This document shows, piece after piece, positions 32,416-41,189 of a stretch of DNA of 64,000 nt. The stretch spans positions 1-64,000 of the forward strand of contig NZ_JAKLJA010000022.1 of the NCBI RefSeq assembly GCF_022213065.1, in the 5' to 3' direction. The first letter of the stretch is position 1. Each line of letters begins with the position of its first letter. The position numbers and the translations under genes were made by a program. The stretch comes from Paraburkholderia tagetis. Its GTDB lineage: Bacteria > Pseudomonadota > Gammaproteobacteria > Burkholderiales > Burkholderiaceae. The notes below the pieces were generated by a model that did not search any database, was not told the DNA's origin, and saw only the letters and a list, made by a program, of their open reading frames with translations.

Positions 32416-32844
32416 TCAGCTACGCACCTCGACGTCCACGATGGACGTATCGAGCAGCAGGCTCGGCGCCTCGCCCGGGTCGCGCTTCGTGAGCTTGCCG
32501 TCCACGCTCGCGCCGCAATCCATCTGCAATTGCTGGTAGTAGATGTTGCCGACCACGTGCGCATTCGCCTGCAGCTCGACGAAATGATCGGCGATCACGT
32601 CGCCGACGATGCGCCCGTTGACCACGATGTCGTAGCCGTGCACGTTGCCCTGCACGGCGCTGCGCTCGCTCAGCACGAGCAGCGTCTGCGCGCCCGCCTT
32701 GCTGCTGACGTTGCCGCTGACCTTGCCGTCGAGCCGCAGCCCATCGGCGAATTCCAGATTGCCCGTGATGTGGACATCCTCGGCGATCAGCGTCGCGAGC
32801 TTGGTTTGGGCAATGCCCGGCTGGGGTTTCTTCTTGTTGAACAT
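32416..32844 (-). CDS. bactofilin
   Basis: A 142-residue polymer-forming cytoskeletal protein (DUF583). The start MFNKKKPQPG gives the short charged N-terminus usual for membrane association. The core repeats short beta strands with hydrophobic and Gly residues (HITGNLEFADGLRLDGKVSG, IVVNGRIVGDVIADHFVEL), the right-handed beta-helix pattern of bactofilins. In other bacteria bactofilins recruit M23 peptidases and shape the cell wall. Here an M23 peptidase and a membrane coiled-coil protein are encoded immediately upstream. Confidence 0.9.
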   Translation of the reverse strand: MFNKKKPQPGIAQTKLATLIAEDVHITGNLEFADGLRLDGKVSGNVSSKAGAQTLLVLSERSAVQGNVHGYDIVVNGRIVGDVIADHFVELQANAHVVGNIYYQQLQMDCGASVDGKLTKRDPGEAPSLLLDTSIVDVEVRS

Positions 32845-32880
32845 GAGTGGCACCGTTGCGATGAATTTGAAGTTGTCTCG

Positions 32881-32924
32881 TCGATGTCGAATCGATGTCG
32901 AATCGATGTCGAGTTGAGGTCGGG
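32881..32924. repeat. 11-bp tandem repeat upstream of the bactofilin gene
   Basis: Three near-identical TCGATGTCGAA units and a fourth degraded one lie in the 122-base gap between the coiled-coil gene and the bactofilin gene. They would fall in the bactofilin mRNA leader. Confidence 0.8.
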
Positions 32925-32966
32925 TTGAAGCGCGTGCGGAGGCGGGAGCGGCGCAGCAGCGCGGGA

Positions 32967-33329
32967 TCAACGCGCGTTCGTGCGCGCACCGTGGTTGCGC
33001 AGGAACACCAGTTCGGCTTGCAGCTTGGCGGCTTCGGCCTGCGCCGCGTCCGCCGCCTTCTGCAAGGCCGAGCGTGCCGCGCGCTCCTGCTCCAGCGCGA
33101 GTTCGGCATTGGAGAGCCGCGTTTGCAGCAAATCGGGCTCGACGACCGGGCAGCGCCCGGCGTCGCCGGCATGCAGCGCCCATGCGGCGAGCCCCGCGCC
33201 GGCCGCCGCAGCCGCGACGGTCCATGCGAGCGCCACGCCCCAGCGCCATGCGCGCGAGCGCACTGGCTGCAATTCGAAAGCGCGCTGCGCGTCGCTGCGC
33301 ATGCGCGCGGAACGTCGTAGGTCAGCCAT
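32967..33329 (-). CDS. single-pass membrane coiled-coil protein
   Basis: A 120-residue protein. A basic N-terminus (to about residue 28) is followed by one membrane helix (WGVALAWTVAAAAAGAGLAA, about 30-50). A coiled coil runs through LSNAELALEQERAARSALQK and beyond to about residue 112. Its start overlaps the M23 gene by eight bases, so translation is coupled. I infer a linker or assembly factor between the membrane peptidase and the cytoplasmic bactofilin; the family is not recognised. Confidence 0.8.
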   Translation of the reverse strand: MADLRRSARMRSDAQRAFELQPVRSRAWRWGVALAWTVAAAAAGAGLAAWALHAGDAGRCPVVEPDLLQTRLSNAELALEQERAARSALQKAADAAQAEAAKLQAELVFLRNHGARTNAR

Positions 33330-34410
33330 GGCTACGTCCGCCGCCGTTTCTCGTTCCGCTTCCTGCCGCGCTTCCTGCCGCGCTCCCTGCCGCCCTTCCT
33401 GCTACGTTTCCCGCTATGTTTCCCGCCGCGCCGTCAGCCGCACTCCCGGCCCGATATGCGCTGAAAAGCGCGAGATAGTCGTCGGGATCGACCTGGGTGC
33501 CTTTCACGATCACCTCGAAGTGCAGATGCGGGCCCGTCGAGCGCCCGGTCGAGCCGACCTCGGCGACAGGCTCGCGCGGCAGCACGATCTGCCCGACCCG
33601 CACGTCGATCTTCGACGCATGCCCGTAGCGCGTCACGAAGCCGTTGCCGTGATCGATCTCCACCGCGTTGCCGTAGCCCGCCTTCTGCCCCGCGAAGATG
33701 ACGCGTCCGCCAGCAGCGGCGAGAATCGGCGTGCCCGTGGGCGCGACGATATCGAGCCCCGGATGAAAACTCAGGCGCTTCGTGAACGGATCGATGCGGT
33801 TGCCGAACGGCGAGCCGGGCCGGCCTGCTCCGGTGGGGCGGCGGCCGGGAAACCCGTCCCACGCGGCCTCGTGCTGCGCCACGGCCTGCTCGAGCGCGGT
33901 GAGCGTGGCGGCCATGCAGTCGACCTCGCTGTTGATGGCATGCGCGTTGGCGCGCGCGGCGGATGCTTCGACACAGCGGCGCGGCGCGAGCGCGGGGCCG
34001 CCCTCGCCGCCGTCGTCATCGTCGCCCGAACGGGCGGCAGGAGTTGCGGGCGCGGCGGGAGCCATGGCCGCCCCGCGCGGCGGTTGCGCGCGCAAGCGCT
34101 GATCGAACTGGCGCAGATCGGCAATCTGCGCGGCAAGACGTTCGATGCGCGGATCGAGCAGCGCAATCGAGGCGTTCACGCGGCCAATTTCGCCCACGAC
34201 GTAATGGTGCGTGGCCGCGCCGGCCGGGCCGGGTCCCGAGGGCGCGGGCGCCATGCCGCTATAACGGCCGATGGCAACGCCGCCCGCGAGCGCGAGCGAC
34301 GCCGCCGCGCACGCGGCGACGATCACCGTGCGGCGCGCGGCGCGGTGCGTGACGAAACGGGTCTCGCCGCTGGAAAGCTCGTCGACCGAACTGGACCACG
34401 GCATTTTCAT
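33322..34410 (-). CDS. M23 family metallopeptidase (LytM domain), membrane-anchored
   Basis: A 362-residue protein; start at MKMPWSSSV with GGAG upstream. One membrane helix (about residues 25-48) is followed by a helical region with Ala/Pro linkers. The LytM domain then shows HPGLDIVAPTGTPI (first metal ligands) and GPHLHFEV (HxH), so zinc ligands are intact. It is expected to cut peptidoglycan crosslinks in the periplasm. The last 30 residues are Gly/Ala repeats encoded by a 12-bp tandem repeat. First gene of a unit with a coiled-coil membrane protein and a bactofilin. Confidence 0.92.
   Translation of the reverse strand: MKMPWSSSVDELSSGETRFVTHRAARRTVIVAACAAASLALAGGVAIGRYSGMAPAPSGPGPAGAATHHYVVGEIGRVNASIALLDPRIERLAAQIADLRQFDQRLRAQPPRGAAMAPAAPATPAARSGDDDDGGEGGPALAPRRCVEASAARANAHAINSEVDCMAATLTALEQAVAQHEAAWDGFPGRRPTGAGRPGSPFGNRIDPFTKRLSFHPGLDIVAPTGTPILAAAGGRVIFAGQKAGYGNAVEIDHGNGFVTRYGHASKIDVRVGQIVLPREPVAEVGSTGRSTGPHLHFEVIVKGTQVDPDDYLALFSAYRAGSAADGAAGNIAGNVAGRAAGSAAGSAAGSGTRNGGGRSHG
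33359..33430. repeat. 12-bp tandem repeat in the M23 peptidase 3' end
   Basis: Six 12-base units related to CTTCCTGCCGCG. The first two are identical and the rest carry one to four changes. In the gene they encode four-residue AGxx/AAGS repeats in the C-terminal tail, so copy-number change would keep the frame. Confidence 0.85.
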
Positions 34411-34619
34411 GGCTGGCTCCGGCGCTGCCGCTTCGCGCGCACGAGCGCGGCGCACGACACCAGGGTACAGAACAATGCATACATCTCAGGCTGCCAGGCC
34501 GGCAAACGCCAGCCCGTCCAAAATCGAAACCGCGATTATCGTGGCGCCTCAAAAATGCTCATCCCGATAAAAGCAGGCTTTTCGAGGCAGCGTGGCGCCC
34601 CCACCCTCGTACAAAAGCC

Positions 34620-34647
34620 TTGACTTCTCGCACCGCCACACTAATAT
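34620..34647 (+). promoter_or_regulatory. promoter of pyrB
   Basis: TTGACT (34620-34625) and TAATAT (34642-34647) with a 16-base spacer, 41 bases before the ATG. Confidence 0.6.
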
Positions 34648-34687
34648 ACGCACCGCGTACATCAACCAGCCATCACAGGTGCCCAGC

Positions 34688-35980
34688 ATGAGCGTTCCGC
34701 AACAAGCCTTCCTCCGCGACGCCATGCGGCGTCTGAACATGACCCGCGACGCCTTCGCGAGCCGTATCGGCGTGTCGCGCCGGGCGCTCGATACCTGGCT
34801 GCTGCCGGAAGAGTCGCAGGAGTCGCGCGCCATGCCCGAGATCGTCGAGCGCTTCGTCTCGGAAATCGTGGGCGGCGGCGAGCCGCGCGAAACCTATACG
34901 CAAAGCGTAGATCCGCGCTCGCTGGCCAGCCAGATGCAATTCGAAGGCAAGCCGCAACTGCTGTCGGTCGAGCAGTTTTCGCGCGACTCCGTGGAAGCCC
35001 TGTTCCGCGTGGCCGACATCATGCAGCCCATCGCGCGCCGCCGGAAAATCTCGCGCGTGCTCGAAGGCGCGGTGCTCGGCAACCTGTTCTTCGAGGCCAG
35101 CACGCGTACGCGCGTGAGCTTCGGCGCCGCGTTCTGCCGGCTGGGCGGATCCGTGTGCGACACCACGGGCTTCACGTTCTCGTCGATGGCCAAGGGCGAA
35201 TCGATCTACGACACGAGCCGCGTGATGGCCGGCTACGTGGATGCGATGGTGATTCGGCATCCTGAACAAGGCTCGGTGGCCGAATTCGCACGCGCCGTGA
35301 ACATTCCCGTGATCAACGGCGGCGACGGCCCCGGCGAGCACCCGAGCCAGGCGCTGCTCGACCTCTACACGATCCAGCGCGAGTTCTCGCGCCTCGGCAA
35401 GATCGTCGACGGCGCCCACATCGCGCTCGTGGGCGACCTCAAGTATGGCCGCACGGTGCACTCGCTCGTGAAGCTGCTCGCGCTCTATCGCGGCATCAAG
35501 TTCACGCTGATTTCGCCGCCGCAGCTCGAAATGCCGGCGTATATCGTCGACAAGATCTCGACCAACGGCCACGTGGTCGAGCAGACGCACGACCTGCGCG
35601 AAGGCCTGCGCGGCGCGGACGTGGTGTACGCCACGCGCATCCAGAAGGAGCGCTTCAACGACGAGTCGTTCGAAGGCTACACGCCCGACTTCCAGATCAA
35701 TCAGGCGCTGATGGACGAGTGCTGCAGCCCCGAGACGCTCGTGATGCACCCGCTGCCGCGCGACAGCCGCCCCGGTGCGAACGATCTCTCGACCGACCTG
35801 AACCACGACCCGCGCCTCGCGATCTTCCGCCAGACCGACAACGGCATTCCGGTGCGCATGGCGATCTTCGCGGTGCTGCTGGGTGTCGAGAACCTCGTGC
35901 AGCACTCGATGCGCGATGCCGTGTGGCGCCCGCCCGCGTACCTCGGCCCGGACGACGCCGTGTTTCACGGCATCGACTGA
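34688..35980 (+). CDS. pyrB: aspartate carbamoyltransferase with N-terminal extension
   Basis: Joins carbamoyl phosphate and aspartate in pyrimidine synthesis. It has 430 residues against about 310 for ordinary PyrB. The catalytic part (about residue 90 onward) is complete: FEASTRTRVSF, the HPSQALLDLYT block, GDLKYGRTVHSL and VMHPLPR. The extra first 80 residues contain a helix-turn-helix-like stretch, MTRDAFASRIGVSRRALDTW. No pyrC or pyrI is adjacent. The extension could be regulatory or a fold remnant; extended ATCases of this size are, as I recall, known in betaproteobacteria. Confidence 0.92.
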   Translation: MSVPQQAFLRDAMRRLNMTRDAFASRIGVSRRALDTWLLPEESQESRAMPEIVERFVSEIVGGGEPRETYTQSVDPRSLASQMQFEGKPQLLSVEQFSRDSVEALFRVADIMQPIARRRKISRVLEGAVLGNLFFEASTRTRVSFGAAFCRLGGSVCDTTGFTFSSMAKGESIYDTSRVMAGYVDAMVIRHPEQGSVAEFARAVNIPVINGGDGPGEHPSQALLDLYTIQREFSRLGKIVDGAHIALVGDLKYGRTVHSLVKLLALYRGIKFTLISPPQLEMPAYIVDKISTNGHVVEQTHDLREGLRGADVVYATRIQKERFNDESFEGYTPDFQINQALMDECCSPETLVMHPLPRDSRPGANDLSTDLNHDPRLAIFRQTDNGIPVRMAIFAVLLGVENLVQHSMRDAVWRPPAYLGPDDAVFHGID

Positions 35981-36513
35981 GGCAGGCGAGCGGCACGGCG
36001 CGTGAATGCGCTTGAATGCGCGCCCCGCTGTGTCCATCGACAATCGGCCCGCAAGCGCACATCGCGCTTGCGGGCCGAATCGTTTTTCAGCGGCTCGCGA
36101 CGCTTCGTCGTCGCGGCGAGCGACCAGTGCGTGGCCGTGCTCGGCCTGCCGCTGATGATCGAGTGGGCCCGCCTCGCCGGGCCTGGCGTCCAGCCTTGGG
36201 TCAGCCCTAGGTCAGCCCTGTGTCAGCTCCAGGCCAGCCCGGCGCCAGTTCCATGACAGCGTTGCGCCAGCAAACAATTCGCGCCTCAAAACACGCGCGC
36301 CGGCGCTTTACTTTCGTCTTCCACAAGCGCAACGTGCTGTCCTGATTGAGGGCACAGGAGCGCCATGCGCAACTCAGCGCGGCACCGGATTTGCTGCATC
36401 CGGACAGCCGCGCCACGAAACCCCCACGCATCCCCCATTCGGCCACGCGCCTCGCGTTGCTGCTTCGTTCCGCGCCCTACGTTCCGTCTTCGTTTTGGAG
36501 TCTGTCGAACGCC
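35981..36513. other. intergenic region between pyrB and the aldehyde oxidoreductase operon
   Basis: About 530 bases. The left end has the pyrB terminator. At 36195-36235 four roughly 12-base units containing GGTCAGCCC or close variants form a small tandem array. The rest shows no convincing gene, and the frame of the downstream FeS subunit is open without a start signal better than that at 36514. Confidence 0.5.
36044..36087 (+). terminator. strong rho-independent terminator of pyrB
   Basis: TCGGCCCGCAAGCGC (36044-36058), loop ACATC, GCGCTTGCGGGCCGA (36064-36078): a perfect 15-base stem followed within four bases by five T residues. Confidence 0.88.
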
Positions 36514-37236
36514 ATGTCCAACGAACGCCCCCTCGATGCGCCGCGCGAACGCGACGACGCCTCCCCCGCTCCCGCCGACGTCAAGCGCCGCCGCTTCCTG
36601 CAATCGGCCGCTGCTGCCGCCGCATTGGGCACCGTGCCTCATCTGCATGCGCAGAACGCGCCACCCGCCGCCGATACCGCCGATACCACCGATACCGCCG
36701 CATCACCCCCACCGGCAGCACCCACCCAGCCGGTCAAGCTCGACATCAACGGCCGCGAATACGTGCTCCATATCGAGCCGCGCGTGACGCTGCTCGACGC
36801 GCTGCGCGATTACGCCGGCCTCACCGGCACGAAGAAGGGCTGCGACCGCGGCCAGTGCGGCGCCTGCACGGTGCTCGTGGAAGGTCGCCGCATCAATAGC
36901 TGTCTCACGCTCGCGGTCATGCACGAGGGCCAGCGCATCACCACCGTCGAAGGCCTCGCGGGCACGGATGCGCCCAGCGCCGTGCAACACGCCTTCATCG
37001 AACGCGACGCGTTGCAGTGCGGGTACTGCACGCCGGGCCAGGTGTGCTCGGCCACCGCATGCCTCGCGGAGTTCGCGGCCGGTGCGGCCAGCGCCGTGAC
37101 GGCGGACGTGCGCACGCCGCCCGCGCAACTGAGCGACGCCGAGATCCGCGAGCGCATGAGCGGCAATATCTGCCGCTGCGGCGCCTATGCCAACATCGTG
37201 GCCGCCGTGCGCGACGCGCACGCGGCCAGCGCCTGA
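36514..37236 (+). CDS. aldehyde oxidoreductase 2Fe-2S subunit (PaoA-like)
   Basis: A 240-residue electron-transfer subunit of a xanthine-oxidase-family enzyme. The N-terminus has a twin-arginine signal (KRRRFLQSAAAAAALG), so the complex is exported folded to the periplasm. Two [2Fe-2S] sites are visible: CDRGQCGACTVL with a later Cys in RINSC, and CGYCTPGQVC with NICRCGAY. The subunit is longer than cytoplasmic homologues because of the signal and a Pro/Thr-rich linker. The gene order FeS, FAD, Mo matches E. coli PaoABC (YagTSR). Confidence 0.9.
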   Translation: MSNERPLDAPRERDDASPAPADVKRRRFLQSAAAAAALGTVPHLHAQNAPPAADTADTTDTAASPPPAAPTQPVKLDINGREYVLHIEPRVTLLDALRDYAGLTGTKKGCDRGQCGACTVLVEGRRINSCLTLAVMHEGQRITTVEGLAGTDAPSAVQHAFIERDALQCGYCTPGQVCSATACLAEFAAGAASAVTADVRTPPAQLSDAEIRERMSGNICRCGAYANIVAAVRDAHAASA

Positions 37237-37252
37237 GAGAAGGAGCACGGCC

Positions 37253-38266
37253 ATGGATGCCCTCTCTTACCAGCGCGTCACCGATGTCGACGCCGCCATT
37301 GCCGCCGCCCAGCAGCCGGGCACGGACTTCATCGGCGGCGGCACCAATCTGCTCGACCTCATGAAAGGCGGCATCGCGCATCCGCTCAAGCTCATCGACA
37401 TCACGCGCATTGCCGCGCTCGACCACATCGAGACGCTGCCCGACGGCGGCCTGCGCATCGGCGCGCTCGTGCGCAACAGCGACGCAGCGAATCACACGCT
37501 CGTGCGCACGCGCTATCCGCTGCTCACGCAGGCGCTGCTCGCGGGCGCGTCGCCGCAATTGCGCAACATGGCCACCGTGGGCGGCAATCTCATGCAGCGC
37601 ACGCGTTGCGCCTACTTCTACGACACCGCGTTCGCGCAATGCAACAAGCGCGCGCCCGGCAGCGGCTGCGCCGCGCGCGAGGGCTTCAATCGCATGCACG
37701 CGATTCTCGGCGCGAGCGCGCAATGCGTGGCCGTGAATCCCTCCGATATGAGCGTGGCGCTCGCGGCACTCGACGCCACCGTGCAGGTGCAAGGTCCACG
37801 CGGCGCGCGCGCGATTCCGATTGCGCAGTTTCATCGGCTGCCCGGCGAGCGCCCCGATCTCGACACCACGCTCGCGCCCGGCGAGCTGATCACATCAGTG
37901 GATCTGCCGCCGCCCGCGTTCAGCGATCACACGCACTACCTCAAGCTGCGCGACCGCGCGAGCTACGCGTTCGCACTCGTCTCCGTGGCGGTGGCCTTGC
38001 AACTCGAGGACAAACGCGTACGCGCCGCGCGCATCGCGCTGGGCGGCGTCGCGCACAAGCCTTGGCGCGCGAGCCGCGCGGAGCAACATCTCACCGGGCG
38101 CACGCTCGATACGGCGACGCTGCGCGGCGCCGCTGCCGCTGAACTCGCCCAGGCGCACCCGCTCTCCGGCAATGCCTTCAAGGTCGAACTCGCGCAGCGT
38201 GCGATCGTGCGCACCGCAATGCTGGCCGCTGGCGGCCCCGCAACCGGCACGGGAGAATTCGCATGA
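37253..38266 (+). CDS. aldehyde oxidoreductase FAD subunit (PaoB-like)
   Basis: A 337-residue FAD-binding subunit; start at MDALSYQRV with GAAGGAG upstream. The FAD loop FIGGGTNLLDLMK and the second block ATVGGNLMQRTRC are typical. Four Cys (TRCAYF, FAQCNK, GSGCAA, SAQCVA) within about 45 residues match the additional [4Fe-4S] cluster of PaoB and hydroxybenzoyl-CoA-reductase-like subunits. Gene overlaps the molybdenum subunit by four bases (ATGA). Confidence 0.9.
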   Translation: MDALSYQRVTDVDAAIAAAQQPGTDFIGGGTNLLDLMKGGIAHPLKLIDITRIAALDHIETLPDGGLRIGALVRNSDAANHTLVRTRYPLLTQALLAGASPQLRNMATVGGNLMQRTRCAYFYDTAFAQCNKRAPGSGCAAREGFNRMHAILGASAQCVAVNPSDMSVALAALDATVQVQGPRGARAIPIAQFHRLPGERPDLDTTLAPGELITSVDLPPPAFSDHTHYLKLRDRASYAFALVSVAVALQLEDKRVRAARIALGGVAHKPWRASRAEQHLTGRTLDTATLRGAAAAELAQAHPLSGNAFKVELAQRAIVRTAMLAAGGPATGTGEFA

Positions 38267-40503
38267 ACAAGCTGATCGGACAACCCGTCGATCGCATCGA
38301 CGGCATGCTCAAAGTCACGGGCGGCGCGAACTATGCGGCGGATTTTCCCGAGGCGCGGCTCGCGCATGCCGTGCTGGTGACGAGCACCGTGGCAAGCGGC
38401 ACGATTGCGTCGATCGATACAGGCCGCGCGCAGGCCATGCCGGGCGTGCTGCTCGTGATGACCTGGCAGAACGCGATGCGCCTGCCCAACGCGGGGCGCC
38501 CGCCAATCTCGCCGCCCGCCGTGCGGCGCCTCACGCTGTTGCAGGACAACGTCGTGCGCTATAGCAACGAGCCCGTCGCGGTCGTGGTGGCGGACACGCT
38601 CGAGCACGCCACCGACGCCGCGCAGCACGTGAGCGTGACCTACGCGGCCACGCCCGCGCCCCTCGCAATACTCGATTTCGCGCGCGCGAAAGCGCAAGCC
38701 CACACGCCGCCCGGCATGTCCGAACGCCCGATCGATTCGCAGCGCGGCAATGTGGAAGCGGGCATGCACGAAGGCGCGGTGCGCATCGCGGCGGTCTACA
38801 CCACGCCCACGCAATTCCATAACCCGATGGAGCCGCACGCGACGATGGCGCGCTGGGACGGCCCCGCGCTCACGCTCTACGACGCCACCCAAGGCGTGAC
38901 GAACGATCGTACCGCCGTGGCCGCCGTCTTCGGCATACCGGCGGACACCATCCGCGTGATCTCGCCGTTCATCGGCGGGGGCTTCGGTTGTAAGGGATCC
39001 TCATGGTCTCACGTGAGCCTGTGCGCGATGGCCGCGAAGCAAACGGGCCGCCCCGTGCGCCTCGCCCTCACGCGGCCGCAGATGTTCGGGCCGGTGGGCT
39101 CGCGTCCGCACACGGAGCAGCATCTCTCGATTGCCGCGCGCACGGACGGCACGCTCACCGGCGTGCGCCACGACACGCTCTCGCAGACCTCGACGTTCGA
39201 AGACTGGACCGAGATGTCGGGCCTCGTCACGCGCATGATGTATGCGAGCCCGAACCTGAGCACGAGCCATCGCGTCGTGCCGCTGAACGTCGGCACGCCC
39301 ACCTTCATGCGCGCACCCGGCGAGACAACGGGCTCGTTCGCGCTCGAATCGGCGATGGACGAACTCGCGTGGCGCCTGAAGATGGACCCCGTCGCGCTGC
39401 GCCTGAAAAACTACGCCGAAGTGGAGCCGCAGGACGGCAAGCCATGGTCGTCGAAGGCGCTGCGCGAGTGCTATGCGGCGGGCGCGCAGCGCTTCGGCTG
39501 GTCGCGTCGCGTGAACGCGCCGCGCGCGATGCGCGAGGGCAACACGCTGATCGGCCTCGGCATGGCGGGCGCGACCTATCCGGCCAACCGCAGCGAGGCG
39601 GCAGCCATCGCGCGCATCCTCCCCGACGGCACCGCGATGGTCGCCTCGGGCACGCAGGACATCGGCACCGGCACCTATACCGTGATGACCCAGGTGGCCG
39701 CCGATGCACTCGGCTTTGCGCCCGACCATATCCGCTTCGCGCTCGGCGACTCGACGCTGCCGCGCGCGCCAGTCTCGGGCGGCTCGCAATCGGCGGCGAG
39801 CGTCTCGCCCGCCGTGCAGGCGGCGGCGCGCGCGGCGCGCGACAAGCTGATTGCGCTCGCCATTGCCGACCCCGCGTCGCCGGTCCACGGCGCGGCGCCC
39901 GGGGACGTCACAGTCACCGACGGCTGGGTCGTGTCGAACAGCGCCCCTTCGCGCCGCGACCCGGCCGCCGCCATCATCGCGCGCGCGGGCGGCAAGCCGA
40001 TCGAAGCGCAGGCCTCGGAGAAACCCGGCGCAGAGCGACAGCAGTACGCGTTCCACTCGTTCGGCGCGGTGTTCGCCGAAGTCCATGTGGACGCGGAGCT
40101 GGGCACGCTGCGCGTGGCGCGTATCGTCGGCGCTTACGACGTGGGGCAGGTGCTCAACGAAAAGACGGCGCGCAGCCAGTTGATGGGCGGCATGGTCTGG
40201 GGCGTGGGCACCGCGCTGCACGAAGACGCTCTGCTCGACACGCGCATGGGCCGCTTCGTCAACGGCAATCTCGCCGAGTACCACGTGCCCGTGAACGCCG
40301 ACATCGGCGATCTGGACGTGCTGTTCGTGGGCGAGCCGGACTTGCGCTTCAATCCGCTCGGCGTGCGCGGCATCGGCGAGATCGGCATCACCGGCGTGCC
40401 CGCGGCAATCGCCAACGCGGTCTATCACGCAACCGGCGTGCGCGTGCGCGATCTGCCGATCACACTCGACAAGGTGATGCTGCCGCGCCACACGCTTGCT
40501 TGA
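38263..40503 (+). CDS. aldehyde oxidoreductase molybdopterin subunit (PaoC-like)
   Basis: A 746-residue catalytic subunit. N-terminal small domain (KVTGGANYAADF), then the molybdopterin-binding blocks: FIGGGFGCKG, MRAPGETTGSFALESAMDELA, and VRGIGEIGITGVPAAIANAV, which contains the catalytic Glu. Length fits the PaoC/YagR group (about 730), well short of eukaryotic xanthine oxidases. No own signal peptide; export would be by piggyback on the Tat signal of the FeS subunit. Likely oxidises aromatic or other aldehydes to acids; substrate not readable. Confidence 0.92.
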   Translation: MNKLIGQPVDRIDGMLKVTGGANYAADFPEARLAHAVLVTSTVASGTIASIDTGRAQAMPGVLLVMTWQNAMRLPNAGRPPISPPAVRRLTLLQDNVVRYSNEPVAVVVADTLEHATDAAQHVSVTYAATPAPLAILDFARAKAQAHTPPGMSERPIDSQRGNVEAGMHEGAVRIAAVYTTPTQFHNPMEPHATMARWDGPALTLYDATQGVTNDRTAVAAVFGIPADTIRVISPFIGGGFGCKGSSWSHVSLCAMAAKQTGRPVRLALTRPQMFGPVGSRPHTEQHLSIAARTDGTLTGVRHDTLSQTSTFEDWTEMSGLVTRMMYASPNLSTSHRVVPLNVGTPTFMRAPGETTGSFALESAMDELAWRLKMDPVALRLKNYAEVEPQDGKPWSSKALRECYAAGAQRFGWSRRVNAPRAMREGNTLIGLGMAGATYPANRSEAAAIARILPDGTAMVASGTQDIGTGTYTVMTQVAADALGFAPDHIRFALGDSTLPRAPVSGGSQSAASVSPAVQAAARAARDKLIALAIADPASPVHGAAPGDVTVTDGWVVSNSAPSRRDPAAAIIARAGGKPIEAQASEKPGAERQQYAFHSFGAVFAEVHVDAELGTLRVARIVGAYDVGQVLNEKTARSQLMGGMVWGVGTALHEDALLDTRMGRFVNGNLAEYHVPVNADIGDLDVLFVGEPDLRFNPLGVRGIGEIGITGVPAAIANAVYHATGVRVRDLPITLDKVMLPRHTLA

Positions 40504-40601
40504 TGCACGCGACGCGCGGTGCGCCGCGCGTCTTTCCGGGGTTGCCTCAGACGCGGTTGCACCGCACAATCAGCGCGTTCCCCTCTCGCGCGGTACCCCC
40601 A

Positions 40602-41189
40602 ATGGCCTATGCATCGCTTGCCACCGGCGTACTGCTCGCCGCCGGCACCGGATCGCGCTTCGACCCCAACGGTTTGCGCAACAAGCTCCTCGCGCCGCTG
40701 CCGGATGGCGTGAGCGTTGCCCAGGAGGCCGCGCGCAGGCTCTTGATGGTCACACCGAAGGTGATTGCCGTCGTGCGCCCCGGCGCCGAAGCGCTCGCGC
40801 ACCTATTGAACGACGCGGGCTGCGACGTGGTGTTCGCCGCCACCGCCGTAAGAGGCATGGGTGCGAGTCTCGCGGCGGCTGTCGAGGCGGATACCGAAGG
40901 AGAAAGCTGGATCGTGGCGCTCGCGGACATGCCGCGCATTGCGCCCGCGACCATCGAGGCCGTCGCACGCGAACTGGATGCGGGCAAGCCGCTCGTCGCA
41001 CCGTTCTATCGGGAACAGCGCGGCCATCCGGTCGGATTCGGGCTCGCGCACCGCGCGGCGCTGCTTGCGCTCGATGGCGATACTGGCGCTCGCGCGCTAC
41101 TGAAGTCACCTACGCTTACCCGGATCGATGTGGACGATCCCGGCATCCTGCGCGACGTCGATACCCCCGCCGACCTGAACGGCCTCTAG
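40602..41189 (+). CDS. molybdenum cofactor nucleotidyltransferase-like protein (MocA family)
   Basis: A 195-residue nucleotidyltransferase of the MobA/MocA fold, with TGVLLAAGTGSRFDPNGLRNKLL as the nucleotide loop, VALADMPRIAPATIEAV holding the metal-binding Asp, and HPVGFG. In the family MocA adds CMP to molybdopterin to give the MCD form used by xanthine-oxidase enzymes, matching its place directly after the aldehyde oxidoreductase genes. Start uncertain: an ATG at 40503 overlaps the upstream stop and would add 33 residues. Neither site has a good Shine-Dalgarno sequence; 40602 fits the fold best. Confidence 0.82.
   Translation: MAYASLATGVLLAAGTGSRFDPNGLRNKLLAPLPDGVSVAQEAARRLLMVTPKVIAVVRPGAEALAHLLNDAGCDVVFAATAVRGMGASLAAAVEADTEGESWIVALADMPRIAPATIEAVARELDAGKPLVAPFYREQRGHPVGFGLAHRAALLALDGDTGARALLKSPTLTRIDVDDPGILRDVDTPADLNGL

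Noticed and set aside
33359..33430. CRISPR-like repeat array
   Set aside because: Units are contiguous 12-mers without spacers and lie within a coding frame; no cas genes are in the window.
39003..40500. Open frame running into the MocA-like gene from within the molybdenum subunit
   Set aside because: The part before about 40503 is an out-of-frame reading of the molybdopterin subunit; only the last 195 or so residues form a protein domain.
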